In this document: positions 39,156-47,261 of the stretch, one piece after another | Layout: each line of letters starts with the position of its first letter | How positions within the stretch are numbered: position 1 is the first letter of the stretch | Assembly (NCBI RefSeq): GCF_900094565.1 | Contig: NZ_FMAF01000001.1 | Span: forward strand, 558,001 to 622,000 | DNA from: Martinezella lusitana | GTDB taxonomy: Bacteria > Pseudomonadota > Alphaproteobacteria > Rhizobiales > Rhizobiaceae | Length of the DNA: 64,000 nt | Direction: 5' to 3' | The notes under the pieces: model-generated | Database searches by the model: none | What the model was told of the DNA's origin: nothing | What the model saw: the letters and a program-made list of their open reading frames with translations, nothing else | Position numbers and translations under genes: made by a program

Positions 39156-39524
39156 ATGTCTATGTCAAGAACCCTTATCCTCGCCGGCGCTTTCGCCTTT
39201 GCCTTTACCCTTCCCGCCCTTGCCGACGACATGTCGGGCATGGACATGAGCAAGCCGATGGGCGACCAGGGCGCCTCCAGCAAGGCTTTCAACGATGCCA
39301 TGGGCAAGATGCACAAGGACATGATGATCACCTATAGCGGCGATGCCGACGCGGATTTCGTCCGCGGCATGATCCCGCACCATCAAGGCGCGATCGACAT
39401 GGCCAAGGTGGAGTTGAAATACGGCAAGGATCCCGAACTGCGCAAACTGGCGGAGGCCGTCGTCACCGCGCAAGAAGCCGAGATCAAGGAGATGAAGGCC
39501 TGGCTGAAGAAGCACGGCAAGTAA
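39156..39524 (+). CDS. DUF305 family periplasmic protein (CopM-like)
   Basis: A 122-residue protein. ATG 39156 has AAAGGA six bases upstream. A signal peptide ([19 protein letters not shown]) is followed by [14 protein letters not shown], Met/Asp-rich, and the DUF305 core [20 protein letters not shown], then a Lys/Glu-rich helix ([14 protein letters not shown]). DUF305 proteins such as cyanobacterial CopM bind copper in the periplasm. With the preceding Met/His/Cys-rich protein it forms a plausible two-gene copper-handling unit, though no copper ATPase or regulator is adjacent. Confidence 0.85.
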   Translation: MSMSRTLILAGAFAFAFTLPALADDMSGMDMSKPMGDQGASSKAFNDAMGKMHKDMMITYSGDADADFVRGMIPHHQGAIDMAKVELKYGKDPELRKLAEAVVTAQEAEIKEMKAWLKKHGK

Positions 39525-39570
39525 TTTCGCGAAAACGGGAGGCGGCACGCGAGCGCCGCCTCCCTTGCCG

Positions 39571-40461
39571 TCATTCAGGCTGTTGAGAGGGTGGGCGGCA
39601 GAATACCTTGTCCAGCCAGCCCGAAACGGCGCGGATGCGGGCGAATTGGCGAAACTCCGCATGGATCAGCAGCCACACCTCACGCACCGGCAGGCTTTCG
39701 TCCCCGCTGTCGACGCGGCACAGACCGTCGGCATCCTCGGCCAAGACTCTTGGCAGGAGCGCGCGCCCCAGCCCGGCAATCGCGGCCTGGAGCAGGGATT
39801 CCGCATCATTGACCGCAAGAGCGCCGGCGCGGCCGGACTTCTCCGCTTGGGTTGCGATCCAGCGGGCGTGCGGCAGATGCGCCATCGCCTCTTCATAAAC
39901 AATCCAGGGCAAGCTTTCCGCCTGATCCCGCTGCCCTTCCGCCACATAGACGGCATAGTCCAGCGTCGCGATGCGTCGCGCCACGACCTTGCTGTTCGCC
40001 ATATCGGCCGGCCTTGCAAGCCGCAGCGCCATGTCTGCCTCGCGCCGGGTCAGGTTGAAGTTGCGGGCATCGCCGATGAGCTCGAATTGCAGGCCAGGAT
40101 GTTGCGACAGGAGACCGGGTACCGCCGGGATCAGCAGGCGATTGATGAAGGATGGCGGCGCCGTCAAGCGCACCCTGCCGAGTGCCATGGGGTCGGCGGC
40201 CTCCAAGGCCCCTGACAGCGCCATGACTTCCGCCTCGATCGCGTCTGCCCGCGCCACAGCAATTTCTCCCGTCGGCGTCGGCAACATCATGCCGCCTGCA
40301 TCGCGCTGGAACAGGGCCGCGCCAAGATGCCGTTCCACTATTCTCAGGCGTCGGCCAACGGTCGTCGCATCGGTGCCGAGTTCCCTTCCGGCCGCGGCGA
40401 AGGAGCGGCAGCGGGCCAGAGCAAGAACATAGCGCAGGTCATTCCAATCGATATCGTGCAA
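39571..40461 (-). CDS. LysR-family transcriptional regulator
   Basis: A 296-residue LTTR. The start is a TTG at 40461, supported by GAGGAG nine bases upstream and by the helix-turn-helix beginning at once (WNDLRYVLALARCRSFAAAG, then DATTVGRRLRIVERHLGAAL). Residues about 90-296 are the periplasmic-binding-like effector domain. The HTH is of the type seen in regulators that act close to their own gene. It is divergent from a YciI-like gene with an 85-base gap that contains a perfect dyad. The effector is unknown. Confidence 0.88.
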   Translation of the reverse strand: MHDIDWNDLRYVLALARCRSFAAAGRELGTDATTVGRRLRIVERHLGAALFQRDAGGMMLPTPTGEIAVARADAIEAEVMALSGALEAADPMALGRVRLTAPPSFINRLLIPAVPGLLSQHPGLQFELIGDARNFNLTRREADMALRLARPADMANSKVVARRIATLDYAVYVAEGQRDQAESLPWIVYEEAMAHLPHARWIATQAEKSGRAGALAVNDAESLLQAAIAGLGRALLPRVLAEDADGLCRVDSGDESLPVREVWLLIHAEFRQFARIRAVSGWLDKVFCRPPSQQPE

Positions 40462-40492
40462 TTTTGCAGCTCCTCACGGCAAATTCACCGCA

Positions 40493-40510
40493 TGCAATCG
40501 CATTATTGCA
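40493..40510. promoter_or_regulatory. Candidate LysR operator
   Basis: A perfect inverted repeat TGCAAT-CGCATT-ATTGCA sits between the divergent LysR and YciI genes, 37 bases before the YciI start. A second related TGCAATTTTGCA overlaps the LysR start codon (40457-40468). Both fit autoregulation. Confidence 0.5.
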
Positions 40511-40546
40511 GTCATAGGCTGGGAGGGTCCAGCCAAGGAGGCTACA

Positions 40547-40843
40547 ATGAAACTATTCGCGGTTTTGTTCGAAGACGAACGGCAAGATGCCGCCGCCATT
40601 CGCAAGGAATATCTGGGGCGCCACTTCACCTTTCTGGAGGAGAACGCAGCCTCCATCAAGACGGCGGGACCGCTCAACCGGGAAGACGACACTTTTGCCG
40701 GCGGGCTATGGCTCGTCGAAGCTGAGAGTTCCGATGATGTCGACCGACTGGTGAAGAAAGATCCCTTCTGGTCAGCCGGGCTCAGAAAATCGGTGCAGAT
40801 CCTGGCGTGGAACCGGGTGTTTGCAGACGGCAGGCGTCTCTAG
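40547..40843 (+). CDS. YciI family protein
   Basis: A 98-residue dimeric alpha/beta-barrel protein: MKLFAVLFEDERQDAAAIRK, HFTFLEENAASIKTAGPL, then GGLWLVEAESSDDVDRLVKK and DPFWSAGLRKSVQILAW. These are the positions of YciI-like proteins, where a conserved His and Asp near the cleft may be catalytic. Members act as small dehalogenase-like or lyase enzymes; no substrate can be given. It is divergent from a LysR gene and probably its target. A remnant of an oxidoreductase gene follows directly. Confidence 0.85.
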   Translation: MKLFAVLFEDERQDAAAIRKEYLGRHFTFLEENAASIKTAGPLNREDDTFAGGLWLVEAESSDDVDRLVKKDPFWSAGLRKSVQILAWNRVFADGRRL

Positions 40844-40934
40844 CATCGACCATCGCTATAGTTTCGGCGAGGTTCCGGCCGCCTTCGATCATCTCGATCG
40901 CGGTGCCTTCGGCAAGATCGTCATCGGGTTGTGA
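40842..40934 (+). pseudogene. Remnant 3' end of a zinc-type (MDR) oxidoreductase gene
   Basis: The frame after the YciI stop reads SIDHRYSFGEVPAAFDHLDR then GAFGKIVIGL and a stop at 40932-40934. This is the standard C-terminus of medium-chain dehydrogenase/reductases (the Y-x-F-x-x-VPAAFDHLDRGAFGKIVI pattern). The rest of the gene is absent; upstream the frame runs into YciI coding sequence. It is likely a deletion scar that joined a former neighbour to YciI. Confidence 0.65.
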
Positions 40935-40983
40935 TGACAGGCGAGCCGCCGTCCCTCAGACGGCGGCTCGGTCTCGGCATAAA

Positions 40984-42033
40984 TCAAGCCTTCGGTTCGA
41001 AGGGCTGGGGCACGCGCAAGGCGCCCTGGCGGACCAGCATCCAGCCGGGATATTCAGGCGCAAGCGCGCTGACCTGGTCGAGCTTGGCGATATCGTCGGC
41101 ATCAAGCTTCAGCTTGACGGCGGCGAGATTCTGATCGAGCTGATCGAGACGCTTGGCGCCGATGATAATGCTGGTGACGAAAGGCTTCGCCAGGATCCAG
41201 GCAAGCGCCACGGTGGCGACGCTTGCGCCATGTTTGTCGGCCACTTCGCGCATGGCAGCGACGCAGGCCCAGGCACGGTCCTTGTCAACGGGCGGGAAGT
41301 CGAAGCTCGCCCGTCGTCCCTCGCCATTGCCCGGGGCTCCCGGGCCATACTTACCGGACAGCAGGCCGCCCGCGAGTGGCGACCAGACCATGAGGCCGAG
41401 CTTTTCCTCGGCCATCAGCGGCACGATTTCACGCTCCAGATCGCGGCCGGCAATGGAATAATAGGCCTGAACCGTCTCGAACCGGGCAAAGCCGCGGCGT
41501 TCGGACAGGCCGAGCGCCTTGGCGATGCGCCAGGCCTGCCAGTTGGAAACGCCGACATAGCGGACGAGACCGCGCGAGACGAGATCATCCATCGCCCGCA
41601 GCGTCTCCTCGATAGGCGTCACTGTGTCCGTCGCATGGATCTGGTAGAGATCGATGTGATCCGTCTGCAGGCGGTCGAGGCTTGCCTGCACAGAGTCCAT
41701 GATATGGCCGCGCGATGCGCCGCGATCATTCGGCTTGTCGCCCATGACGCCACAGACCTTGGTGGCGATGACGACATCCTTGCGGGGAACACCGAGGTTC
41801 TTCAGGGCCTGGCCGAGCAGCTTTTCGGAATTGCCGAGCGAATAGACGTCGGCGGTATCGATGAAATTGATGCCGGCGGCGAGCGAGCTTTCGACGATCT
41901 TGTCGGCCAGCGCCTGGTCGACGTCTGCGATCGAGCCCCAGGTGCTGTTGGGATTGGCTTCGCCGAAGGTCATCGTGCCCAAGCAAAGCTCGGAGACGAA
42001 CAGGCCGGTATTACCGAGTTGATTGTAACGCAT
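40984..42033 (-). CDS. Aldo/keto reductase
   Basis: A 349-residue NADPH-dependent TIM-barrel oxidoreductase. It begins MRYNQLGNTGLFVSELCLGT. The catalytic tetrad is visible: Asp and Tyr in NFIDTADVYSLGNSE, Lys in VVIATKVCG and His in LYQIHATD. The nucleotide-binding end includes IIIGAKRLDQLDQNL. It resembles YakC/IolS-type bacterial AKRs acting on aldehydes. No neighbour indicates the substrate. It is divergent from a HAD gene. Confidence 0.9.
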   Translation of the reverse strand: MRYNQLGNTGLFVSELCLGTMTFGEANPNSTWGSIADVDQALADKIVESSLAAGINFIDTADVYSLGNSEKLLGQALKNLGVPRKDVVIATKVCGVMGDKPNDRGASRGHIMDSVQASLDRLQTDHIDLYQIHATDTVTPIEETLRAMDDLVSRGLVRYVGVSNWQAWRIAKALGLSERRGFARFETVQAYYSIAGRDLEREIVPLMAEEKLGLMVWSPLAGGLLSGKYGPGAPGNGEGRRASFDFPPVDKDRAWACVAAMREVADKHGASVATVALAWILAKPFVTSIIIGAKRLDQLDQNLAAVKLKLDADDIAKLDQVSALAPEYPGWMLVRQGALRVPQPFEPKA

Positions 42034-42338
42034 AGGAGAAAATTCCCTTGTGGTCAGCCGGAAGAGACTTCCAGTCTGTGAGTTCTTATCTCTTGGCTAT
42101 AATTGGCCCCGGCATGGCAGCCGCTTGTCCGTGCCGCCGTGGAGAGGTCAGAAGACAGTCGTCGAAGCTCGGCTCTGGCGCCGTCGCAATCGAGACAACA
42201 ACGACATAATGCACCGGAATTGGCTTTCAACGCGAGACCTCCGATCGATCACGATGCGGTTACCATTGCTCGCTCTTGCTTCCAGTCCGGCGCAGGATAG
42301 ACTCCAACCTTCATCCCCTGCGCAGAACGGAAATACCG
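42034..42338. other. Divergent intergenic region, aldo/keto reductase and HAD gene
   Basis: This 305-base gap has no convincing ORF, strong hairpin or recognisable operator. It must hold both divergent promoters. A short frame (42050-42382) has no family features. Confidence 0.4.
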
Positions 42339-43043
42339 ATGACGCAACGCCCGCTGACCACGATCGGCTTCGATGCCGATGACACGCTCTGGCAGAACGA
42401 ACAATTCTACCGGCTGACGGAACAGCAGTTCATCGATCTGCTCTCCGACCATGCCGACAGCGACCGTGTTTCGGCGCGGCTGCTGGAGGCGGAGAAGCGC
42501 AATCTGCGCCACTACGGCTTCGGCATCAAAGGCTTCACGCTCTCGATGATCGAGACGGCGATCGAGATCACGGAGGGCCATGTGCCGGCGACCGTCATCG
42601 CCGAGATCCTCGATATTGGCCGGGATCTTCTCGCCCATCCCGTCGAAACGCTGCCGCATGTCCGCCAGACGCTGGAAGCGCTGTCCGGCAACTATCTGCT
42701 GGTGCTGATCACCAAGGGCGACCTCTTCGATCAGGAGCGCAAGCTCGCCCAGTCCGGCTTGGGCGATCTCTTCGATGCGGTCGAGATCGTCTCGGACAAG
42801 AACGCCTCCACCTATCGCCGCATCTTTTCCAAGGTGGGCGACGGACCGGAGCGGGCGATGATGATCGGCAATTCGCTGAAATCCGACATCGTGCCGGCGC
42901 TTGCCGCCGGCAGCTACGGGGTCTTCGTGCCGCACGAACTCACCTGGGCCTTCGAACATGTCGAGGAGCCCACGGAAGCCCCGCGTTTCCGCAAGATCGG
43001 TCATCTCGGAGAATTGGCAAGCGTAATCGAAGGGCTGTCCTGA
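42339..43043 (+). CDS. HAD family hydrolase
   Basis: A 234-residue enzyme starting at ATG 42339. Motif I is TTIGFDADDTLWQNEQFY (DxDDT), motif II VLITKGD, the Lys lies in VSDKNASTY and motif IV is MMIGNSLKSDIVPAL. A helical cap lies between motifs I and II. It falls in the class I HAD phosphatases, with a pattern typical of rhizobial proteins without assigned substrate. It is convergent with the following secreted-protein gene, three bases from its stop codon. Confidence 0.88.
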   Translation: MTQRPLTTIGFDADDTLWQNEQFYRLTEQQFIDLLSDHADSDRVSARLLEAEKRNLRHYGFGIKGFTLSMIETAIEITEGHVPATVIAEILDIGRDLLAHPVETLPHVRQTLEALSGNYLLVLITKGDLFDQERKLAQSGLGDLFDAVEIVSDKNASTYRRIFSKVGDGPERAMMIGNSLKSDIVPALAAGSYGVFVPHELTWAFEHVEEPTEAPRFRKIGHLGELASVIEGLS

Positions 43044-43046
43044 GCC

Positions 43047-43574
43047 CTACTGCCCCTGCTTGGAACGCGGCGGGAAAAGCATCGGTCCCTGATCCTTCCG
43101 CTGATCGGCGGGCGGTTGCTGCGCGGCCGGCGGATTGGGATCGATGAGGATTTCATAGGGCGCGCCGAGACCGCGACGACGCGTGACGCGAGAATAATAG
43201 GGCTTGATCAGCCAGGTGGTATCCTCGTTGACTGTGACATCAGCGGTGTTGCCGTCCTCGTCCGTGCCGAAGAAGGATTCGTCATCGTTCGAGGACAGAT
43301 CGAAAATCGCCATATAGGTGTATGGGCTCTTCGAACTGAAGGTGATCCGCACATGCTGGCCCTTCTTGAGCGCCAGCATGTAGACCTTGCCCTTGCCGAA
43401 CTTCGTCCAGCCCGTCAATTTCTCGAGCACGGCAGGCAGGCCGATCTTCTCGATCGTCTCTCCCCGATCGAGCTGCGGCAGTTGCAACTGCTGCTGCGTA
43501 TCCTCCGCATAGACGACCCGGCCGTCAAGGAGCGCGAGGACGGACAGCGAAAGACCAAGGGCCAGACCTTTCAT
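43047..43574 (-). CDS. Secreted hypothetical protein, PPC-like fold
   Basis: A 175-residue protein. ATG 43574 overlaps the stop of tag in ATGA and begins a signal peptide (MKGLALGLSLSVLALLDGRV, cut near VYA-ED). The mature protein is beta-rich with YMLALKKGQHVRITFSSKSP, YTYMAIFDLSSNDDESFFGT and APYEILIDP, then a Pro/Gln-rich tail. The order resembles bacterial pre-peptidase (PPC) domains, which are calcium-binding beta-sandwiches, but I cannot assign a family with certainty. Coupling to a DNA glycosylase appears structural rather than functional. Confidence 0.6.
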   Translation of the reverse strand: MKGLALGLSLSVLALLDGRVVYAEDTQQQLQLPQLDRGETIEKIGLPAVLEKLTGWTKFGKGKVYMLALKKGQHVRITFSSKSPYTYMAIFDLSSNDDESFFGTDEDGNTADVTVNEDTTWLIKPYYSRVTRRRGLGAPYEILIDPNPPAAQQPPADQRKDQGPMLFPPRSKQGQ

Positions 43575-44200
43575 GGCCGCACCAATGCGCGGCGCATCGC
43601 CTCCACCTCTTTCCGGCAAAAGCAACCCTCTATGTGATCGTTGACGAGGCCCATGGCCTGCATGAAAGCGTAAACTGTCGTTGGGCCGACGAAAGTCCAG
43701 CCGCGCTTCTTCAGATCCTTCGAAATCCGCACGGAAGCAGGTGTCGTCGGGTTGGCGCGAAGGTGCGCAAAGTCGAAGACATCGGGGCGCTCCGCAGTGC
43801 CGGGCTCATGGCTCCAGAAATAGCGGGCGAGCGATCCGAATTCCCCGCGCAGCTCAATGGCGCGGCGGGCATTGTTGATGGTGGAGACGATCTTGCCGCG
43901 ATGGCGGATGATGCCCGCGTCACCAAGGCAGCGTTCGATATCTGCCTCTTCGAACCGGGCAACCTTCTCGAAATCGAAACCGGCAAAAGCGGCACGAAAG
44001 TTCTCGCGCTTGCGCAGGATCGTCAGCCAGGAGAGGCCGGATTGAAAGCCCTCCAGGCAGATCTTCTCGAACAGCCTGATGTCGTTTACGACCGGGCGCC
44101 CCCATTCCTCGTCGTGATAGCGCAGATATTCCGGCAGATTGCCGTGCCAGAAGCAGCGGTCCTTGCCGTCCTCGCCGGTGATGATGCCCGTTTCGGTCAT
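43571..44200 (-). CDS. tag: DNA-3-methyladenine glycosylase I
   Basis: A 209-residue Tag enzyme that removes 3-methyladenine from alkylated DNA. It has the zinc ligands and catalytic surface typical of the family: DRCFWHGNLPEYLRYHDEEW near residue 14, FEKICLEGFQSGLSWLTILR near residue 44, and the C-terminal VNDHIEGCFCRKE. The Glu and Trp of the base pocket are in place. The stop overlaps the next gene in ATGA. The 302-base upstream region is shared with a divergent L,D-transpeptidase gene. Confidence 0.95.
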   Translation of the reverse strand: MTETGIITGEDGKDRCFWHGNLPEYLRYHDEEWGRPVVNDIRLFEKICLEGFQSGLSWLTILRKRENFRAAFAGFDFEKVARFEEADIERCLGDAGIIRHRGKIVSTINNARRAIELRGEFGSLARYFWSHEPGTAERPDVFDFAHLRANPTTPASVRISKDLKKRGWTFVGPTTVYAFMQAMGLVNDHIEGCFCRKEVEAMRRALVRP

Positions 44201-44502
44201 TTTTGCGATTCGTCTCCCAATTCAGCGGGCACCACCGGAAACCGGTAAGCAACTATCGGATAAAATCAGATCAATCAAACGCTTAAAATCATAGACGCAT
44301 TTCGGCGATCGCGCATTCCGATTCCAGATTTACCACTTGCAAACCATATTTCCAAACCAGGCGGTAACCCTGACAAAGCTTTATCGGCTTTCCGGCATTT
44401 TGATGAATAGATGTTTACCATTCGCTCGCGCGCAGGTGGCACCATAGTCGTGACCGGGCGCTGTCGCGCCCATCCTCGGCCCATGTGTAGAGAGTTTGTC
44501 CG
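44201..44502. other. Divergent intergenic region, tag and L,D-transpeptidase
   Basis: A 302-base region, AT-rich between 44250 and 44420, with a short GGGCGC/GCGCCC hairpin near 44456-44471. No ORF. Promoters for both genes are expected here, but none is obvious. Confidence 0.4.
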
Positions 44503-45276
44503 ATGATGAAACACGCCATTCTATGTGCTGCCGGCGCCTTGAGCCTGGTTGCCTCAACCGCCTTCGCAGACGATCGCTACCAGTCGCGCCCGCCTGTGAT
44601 CGTCAGTCCCGATCTGACCGCTCCCTGGGTGATGCAGCTCGGCGGCAACGGCGTCCAGCCGGTCGTCTATCCAGTTCGTCCGATGGCGCGGCGCGCCGCC
44701 GAACAGCAGGTCAATCCGCAGGTTCGCCAGGTCGTGCAGCCGCGTGGGCTGTTCTCGCGTCCCGTCGTGCAACAGGTCGCCATGGCCCGCCCGCAATATC
44801 CGGCAATCCGCGGCCAGATCGATCCTCAATTCCTGCCGCAGGTCGTCGACTACCAGACCAAGGAAAAGCCCGGCAGCATCGTCATCGACACCAACAACCG
44901 CTTCCTTTACCTGGTGATGGAAGACGGCAAGGCACGGCGCTATGGCGTCGGCGTCGGCAAGCCCGGCTTCGAATGGGCCGGCGCCCACACCGTCACCCGC
45001 AAGCAGGAATGGCCGGACTGGAACCCGCCGTCCGAAATGGTGGCACGGGAAGCTGCAAAGGGGCACTATCTGCCGGCACACATGGAAGGCGGCGAAGGCA
45101 ATCCGCTCGGCGCGCGCGCCATGTATCTCGGCTCAACCCTTTATCGCATCCACGGCACCAACGCGCCCTGGACGATCGGCAACGCCGTCTCGTCAGGCTG
45201 CATCCGTCTGCGAAACGAGGATGTCATCGACCTCTATAACCGGGTGAAGGTCGGAACCCGCGTTATCGTAATGTGA
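44503..45276 (+). CDS. L,D-transpeptidase (YkuD family), first copy
   Basis: A 257-residue periplasmic enzyme. A signal peptide (HAILCAAGALSLVASTAFA-DD) and a Gln/Arg/Pro-rich linker precede the YkuD domain from about residue 120. It has GSIVIDTNNRFLYLVMEDGK, RIHGTNAPWTIG and the catalytic VSSGCIRLRNEDV, with the active Cys in SSGCIR. Such enzymes make 3-3 crosslinks in peptidoglycan or attach proteins to it. It is followed 229 bases later by a paralogue with the same core, then by an outer-membrane beta-barrel. Confidence 0.92.
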   Translation: MMKHAILCAAGALSLVASTAFADDRYQSRPPVIVSPDLTAPWVMQLGGNGVQPVVYPVRPMARRAAEQQVNPQVRQVVQPRGLFSRPVVQQVAMARPQYPAIRGQIDPQFLPQVVDYQTKEKPGSIVIDTNNRFLYLVMEDGKARRYGVGVGKPGFEWAGAHTVTRKQEWPDWNPPSEMVAREAAKGHYLPAHMEGGEGNPLGARAMYLGSTLYRIHGTNAPWTIGNAVSSGCIRLRNEDVIDLYNRVKVGTRVIVM

Positions 45277-45505
45277 TCTGCAGATCACTCTGGGGAATGC
45301 GCGGCGATCTCGCTCCCGATCGAAGGAGCCTCGGGGTTCGCCGCGCCAGCCTTATCCTCCCACACACTACAGCCCCGACTATAGCCGACCGGACGACAGA
45401 AGAGATGGCGCTCCTTTGAGGCCAATCTTTGCATCGGACATTTTGATCTTGATCCCCTCGCAGGTTTCGGTAGTTTCTTGCTGAATTCAGCGAGGGGAAT
45501 GACAT

Positions 45506-46204
45506 ATGAAACCAGCACTATCCGTCGTGGCGGCAGGCGTCGTTACGGCGTGTCTTCTTGCGGCATCGAACGCCGCGGCTTTCAGCGCTTCCGCACCCTA
45601 TGCGGCGCCGGCCACGCGCAGCGATGTGATCCGGGTGGCGATGGAGCCGCGGGGCCAGGTCAAGCCACAGTTCCAGCGGCGGTTGGTCAGGCTGGCGACC
45701 AACGAGCAGCCGGGCACCATTATCATCGATACCAACAACAAGTATCTCTATCTCGTCGAAGGCGATAACCGCGCGCGACGCTACGGCATCGGCGTTGGCC
45801 GCGACGGCTTCGGATGGTCGGGCGTCGTCAAGGTTGGCCGCAAGGCGGAATGGCCGGGCTGGACGCCGCCGCCGGAAATGCGTGTCCGCGAAGCCAAGAA
45901 GGGCCACAAGCTGCCAGCCTTCCAGGAAGGTGGCGAGGACAATCCGCTCGGCGCACGCGCCATGTATCTCTATCGCAACGGCAACGACACAGCCTTTCGC
46001 ATCCACGGCACCAATCAGCCCTGGAGCATCGGCCTGAACATGTCCTCCGGCTGCATCCGCATGATGAACAAGGATGTGACGGATCTCTACGATCGGGTGC
46101 CGATCGGCACCAAGGTCATCGTCGTCGGGCCCGGTAACAAGCAGGGCGAGGTCAGCTATCAGGATCGCGGTGTCGACGTGCTGAGGACGATCTTCGGCGG
46201 CTGA
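45506..46204 (+). CDS. L,D-transpeptidase (YkuD family), second copy
   Basis: A 232-residue paralogue. GAGGGG precedes ATG 45506. The signal peptide runs to about SNAAA-FS; the linker is shorter than in the first copy. The catalytic part is [36 protein letters not shown] and [12 protein letters not shown] with the active Cys. The C-terminus extends past the domain ([17 protein letters not shown]). The core aligns closely with the upstream gene, indicating tandem duplication, but the differing linkers suggest divergence of target or location. Confidence 0.92.
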   Translation: MKPALSVVAAGVVTACLLAASNAAAFSASAPYAAPATRSDVIRVAMEPRGQVKPQFQRRLVRLATNEQPGTIIIDTNNKYLYLVEGDNRARRYGIGVGRDGFGWSGVVKVGRKAEWPGWTPPPEMRVREAKKGHKLPAFQEGGEDNPLGARAMYLYRNGNDTAFRIHGTNQPWSIGLNMSSGCIRMMNKDVTDLYDRVPIGTKVIVVGPGNKQGEVSYQDRGVDVLRTIFGG

Positions 46205-46243
46205 CCGGCTGATCCCGTTCGCGACTCACACTCAAGCCTGAAT

Positions 46244-46284
46244 CACGAGCGCCCTGAGCCATGGACAGGCTCAGGGCGCTCGTG
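46244..46284. terminator. Perfect 17-bp palindrome, candidate terminator
   Basis: CACGAGCGCCCTGAGCC (46244-46260), loop ATGGACA, and its exact complement at 46268-46284. It begins 40 bases after the L,D-transpeptidase stop. There is no T-run, so it may instead be a repeat or protein-binding site. Confidence 0.5.
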
Positions 46285-46314
46285 TCGCCTTGGAACACGG
46301 CTCCGTTTCCGTTT

Positions 46315-46326
46315 CGTACCGGTACG
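46315..46326. promoter_or_regulatory. Short perfect palindrome upstream of beta-barrel gene
   Basis: CGTACCGGTACG, a 12-base perfect palindrome 187 bases before the beta-barrel start. It resembles the size of TetR-type operators but no regulator is adjacent, so it could be chance. Confidence 0.25.
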
Positions 46327-46513
46327 GTGAAGCGCGCTGTTGCGTTGTTGTTACATCCTCGAACTTATCGGGACTGACTTCCGGAAAATGGCCGCTTATA
46401 TTCAGTTTCGTGTCAGTTTTCCCGCCTAAGCCACATCCAGTTACCAGTGTGTGCAATAGAACTGTCATGGAAGCGCGTTTAGATAGCATCAATTTGCCAT
46501 CCGGGGATTTCAT

Positions 46514-47185
46514 ATGCATCGCGCATTTCGCATCAAGCAGCCGGCTGTCGCCGCGCTTGCGATTTCAGCATTCCTATTCGCCGCCAACTCTGCCTCGGCG
46601 GAAATGCAGTTTTCAGCTTATGGCGGCTTCCAAGGTGCCACCGGCAGCAATGTGAAGACATCGGACGGTGCCGATTTCGACCCCAACTGGTCGGGAAAAT
46701 CCTTCAAGATGCCGCCCTATTTCGGCTTCCGCGGCATCTGGTGGCTTGACGAATTCGACAAGTCGAACTGGGGCGTGTCGCTCGACTACACCCATGCGAA
46801 GGTTTACGGCGATCTCGGCAATACGCCCGGCTGGTCACATTTCGAGTTCACCGACGGCCTGAACATGCTGACGCTGAACGCGCTCTATCGCTTCCAGGAT
46901 CCGACCCGCAAGTGGACGCCCTATGTCGGCCTCGGCGCCGGCATCAACGTGCCGCATGTCGAAGTCACGCGCTCGTCGGGCCGCACCTTCGATTACGAAT
47001 TCGGCGGCGCGTCGCTGCAGGCACAGGCCGGTGTCAGCTACCAGTTCAGCAAGCGCTGGTCGACCTTCGTCGAATACAAGGGCAACTACAATTTCGTGGA
47101 CAATGTCTCGATCGACAGCGGCGACACGCTGAAGACCAGGGTCTTCACCCACGCCCTCAACTTCGGTGTCTCGTTCAGCTTCTAG
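46514..47185 (+). CDS. Outer-membrane beta-barrel protein
   Basis: A 223-residue protein. The signal peptide (AVAALAISAFLFAANSASA) is cut before EMQFSAYGG. The mature part alternates hydrophobic and polar residues in about eight strands (MQFSAYGGFQGATGS, PPYFGFRGIWWLD, WGVSLDYTHAKVYG, LNMLTLNALYRFQ, WTPYVGLGAGINVP) and ends in NFGVSFSF, with the terminal Phe recognised by the Bam complex. This is an OmpA/OmpW-like eight-stranded barrel of no known specific role. Two L,D-transpeptidase genes precede it on the same strand. Confidence 0.85.
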   Translation: MHRAFRIKQPAVAALAISAFLFAANSASAEMQFSAYGGFQGATGSNVKTSDGADFDPNWSGKSFKMPPYFGFRGIWWLDEFDKSNWGVSLDYTHAKVYGDLGNTPGWSHFEFTDGLNMLTLNALYRFQDPTRKWTPYVGLGAGINVPHVEVTRSSGRTFDYEFGGASLQAQAGVSYQFSKRWSTFVEYKGNYNFVDNVSIDSGDTLKTRVFTHALNFGVSFSF

Positions 47186-47213
47186 AAATATTTTGGCTGG
47201 GCTAGCGATGGAT

Positions 47214-47244
47214 CCCCTAAACCGGTTCAGGGTTAGGGGATTTT
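47214..47244 (+). terminator. Probable terminator of the beta-barrel gene
   Basis: CCCCTAAACC (47214-47223) pairs with GGGTTAGGGG (47230-47239), nine of ten positions, followed by ATTTT. It begins 29 bases after the stop codon. Confidence 0.6.
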
Positions 47245-47261
47245 GTGCTATGCAATAGAGC

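Larger units (their letters stand above)
46205..46513. other. Intergenic region with long palindrome
   Basis: A 309-base gap between the second L,D-transpeptidase and the beta-barrel gene. It holds a perfect 17-bp stem (46244-46284), a 12-base palindrome CGTACCGGTACG (46315-46326) and an AT-richer promoter-like stretch before 46514. No ORF. Confidence 0.5.
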
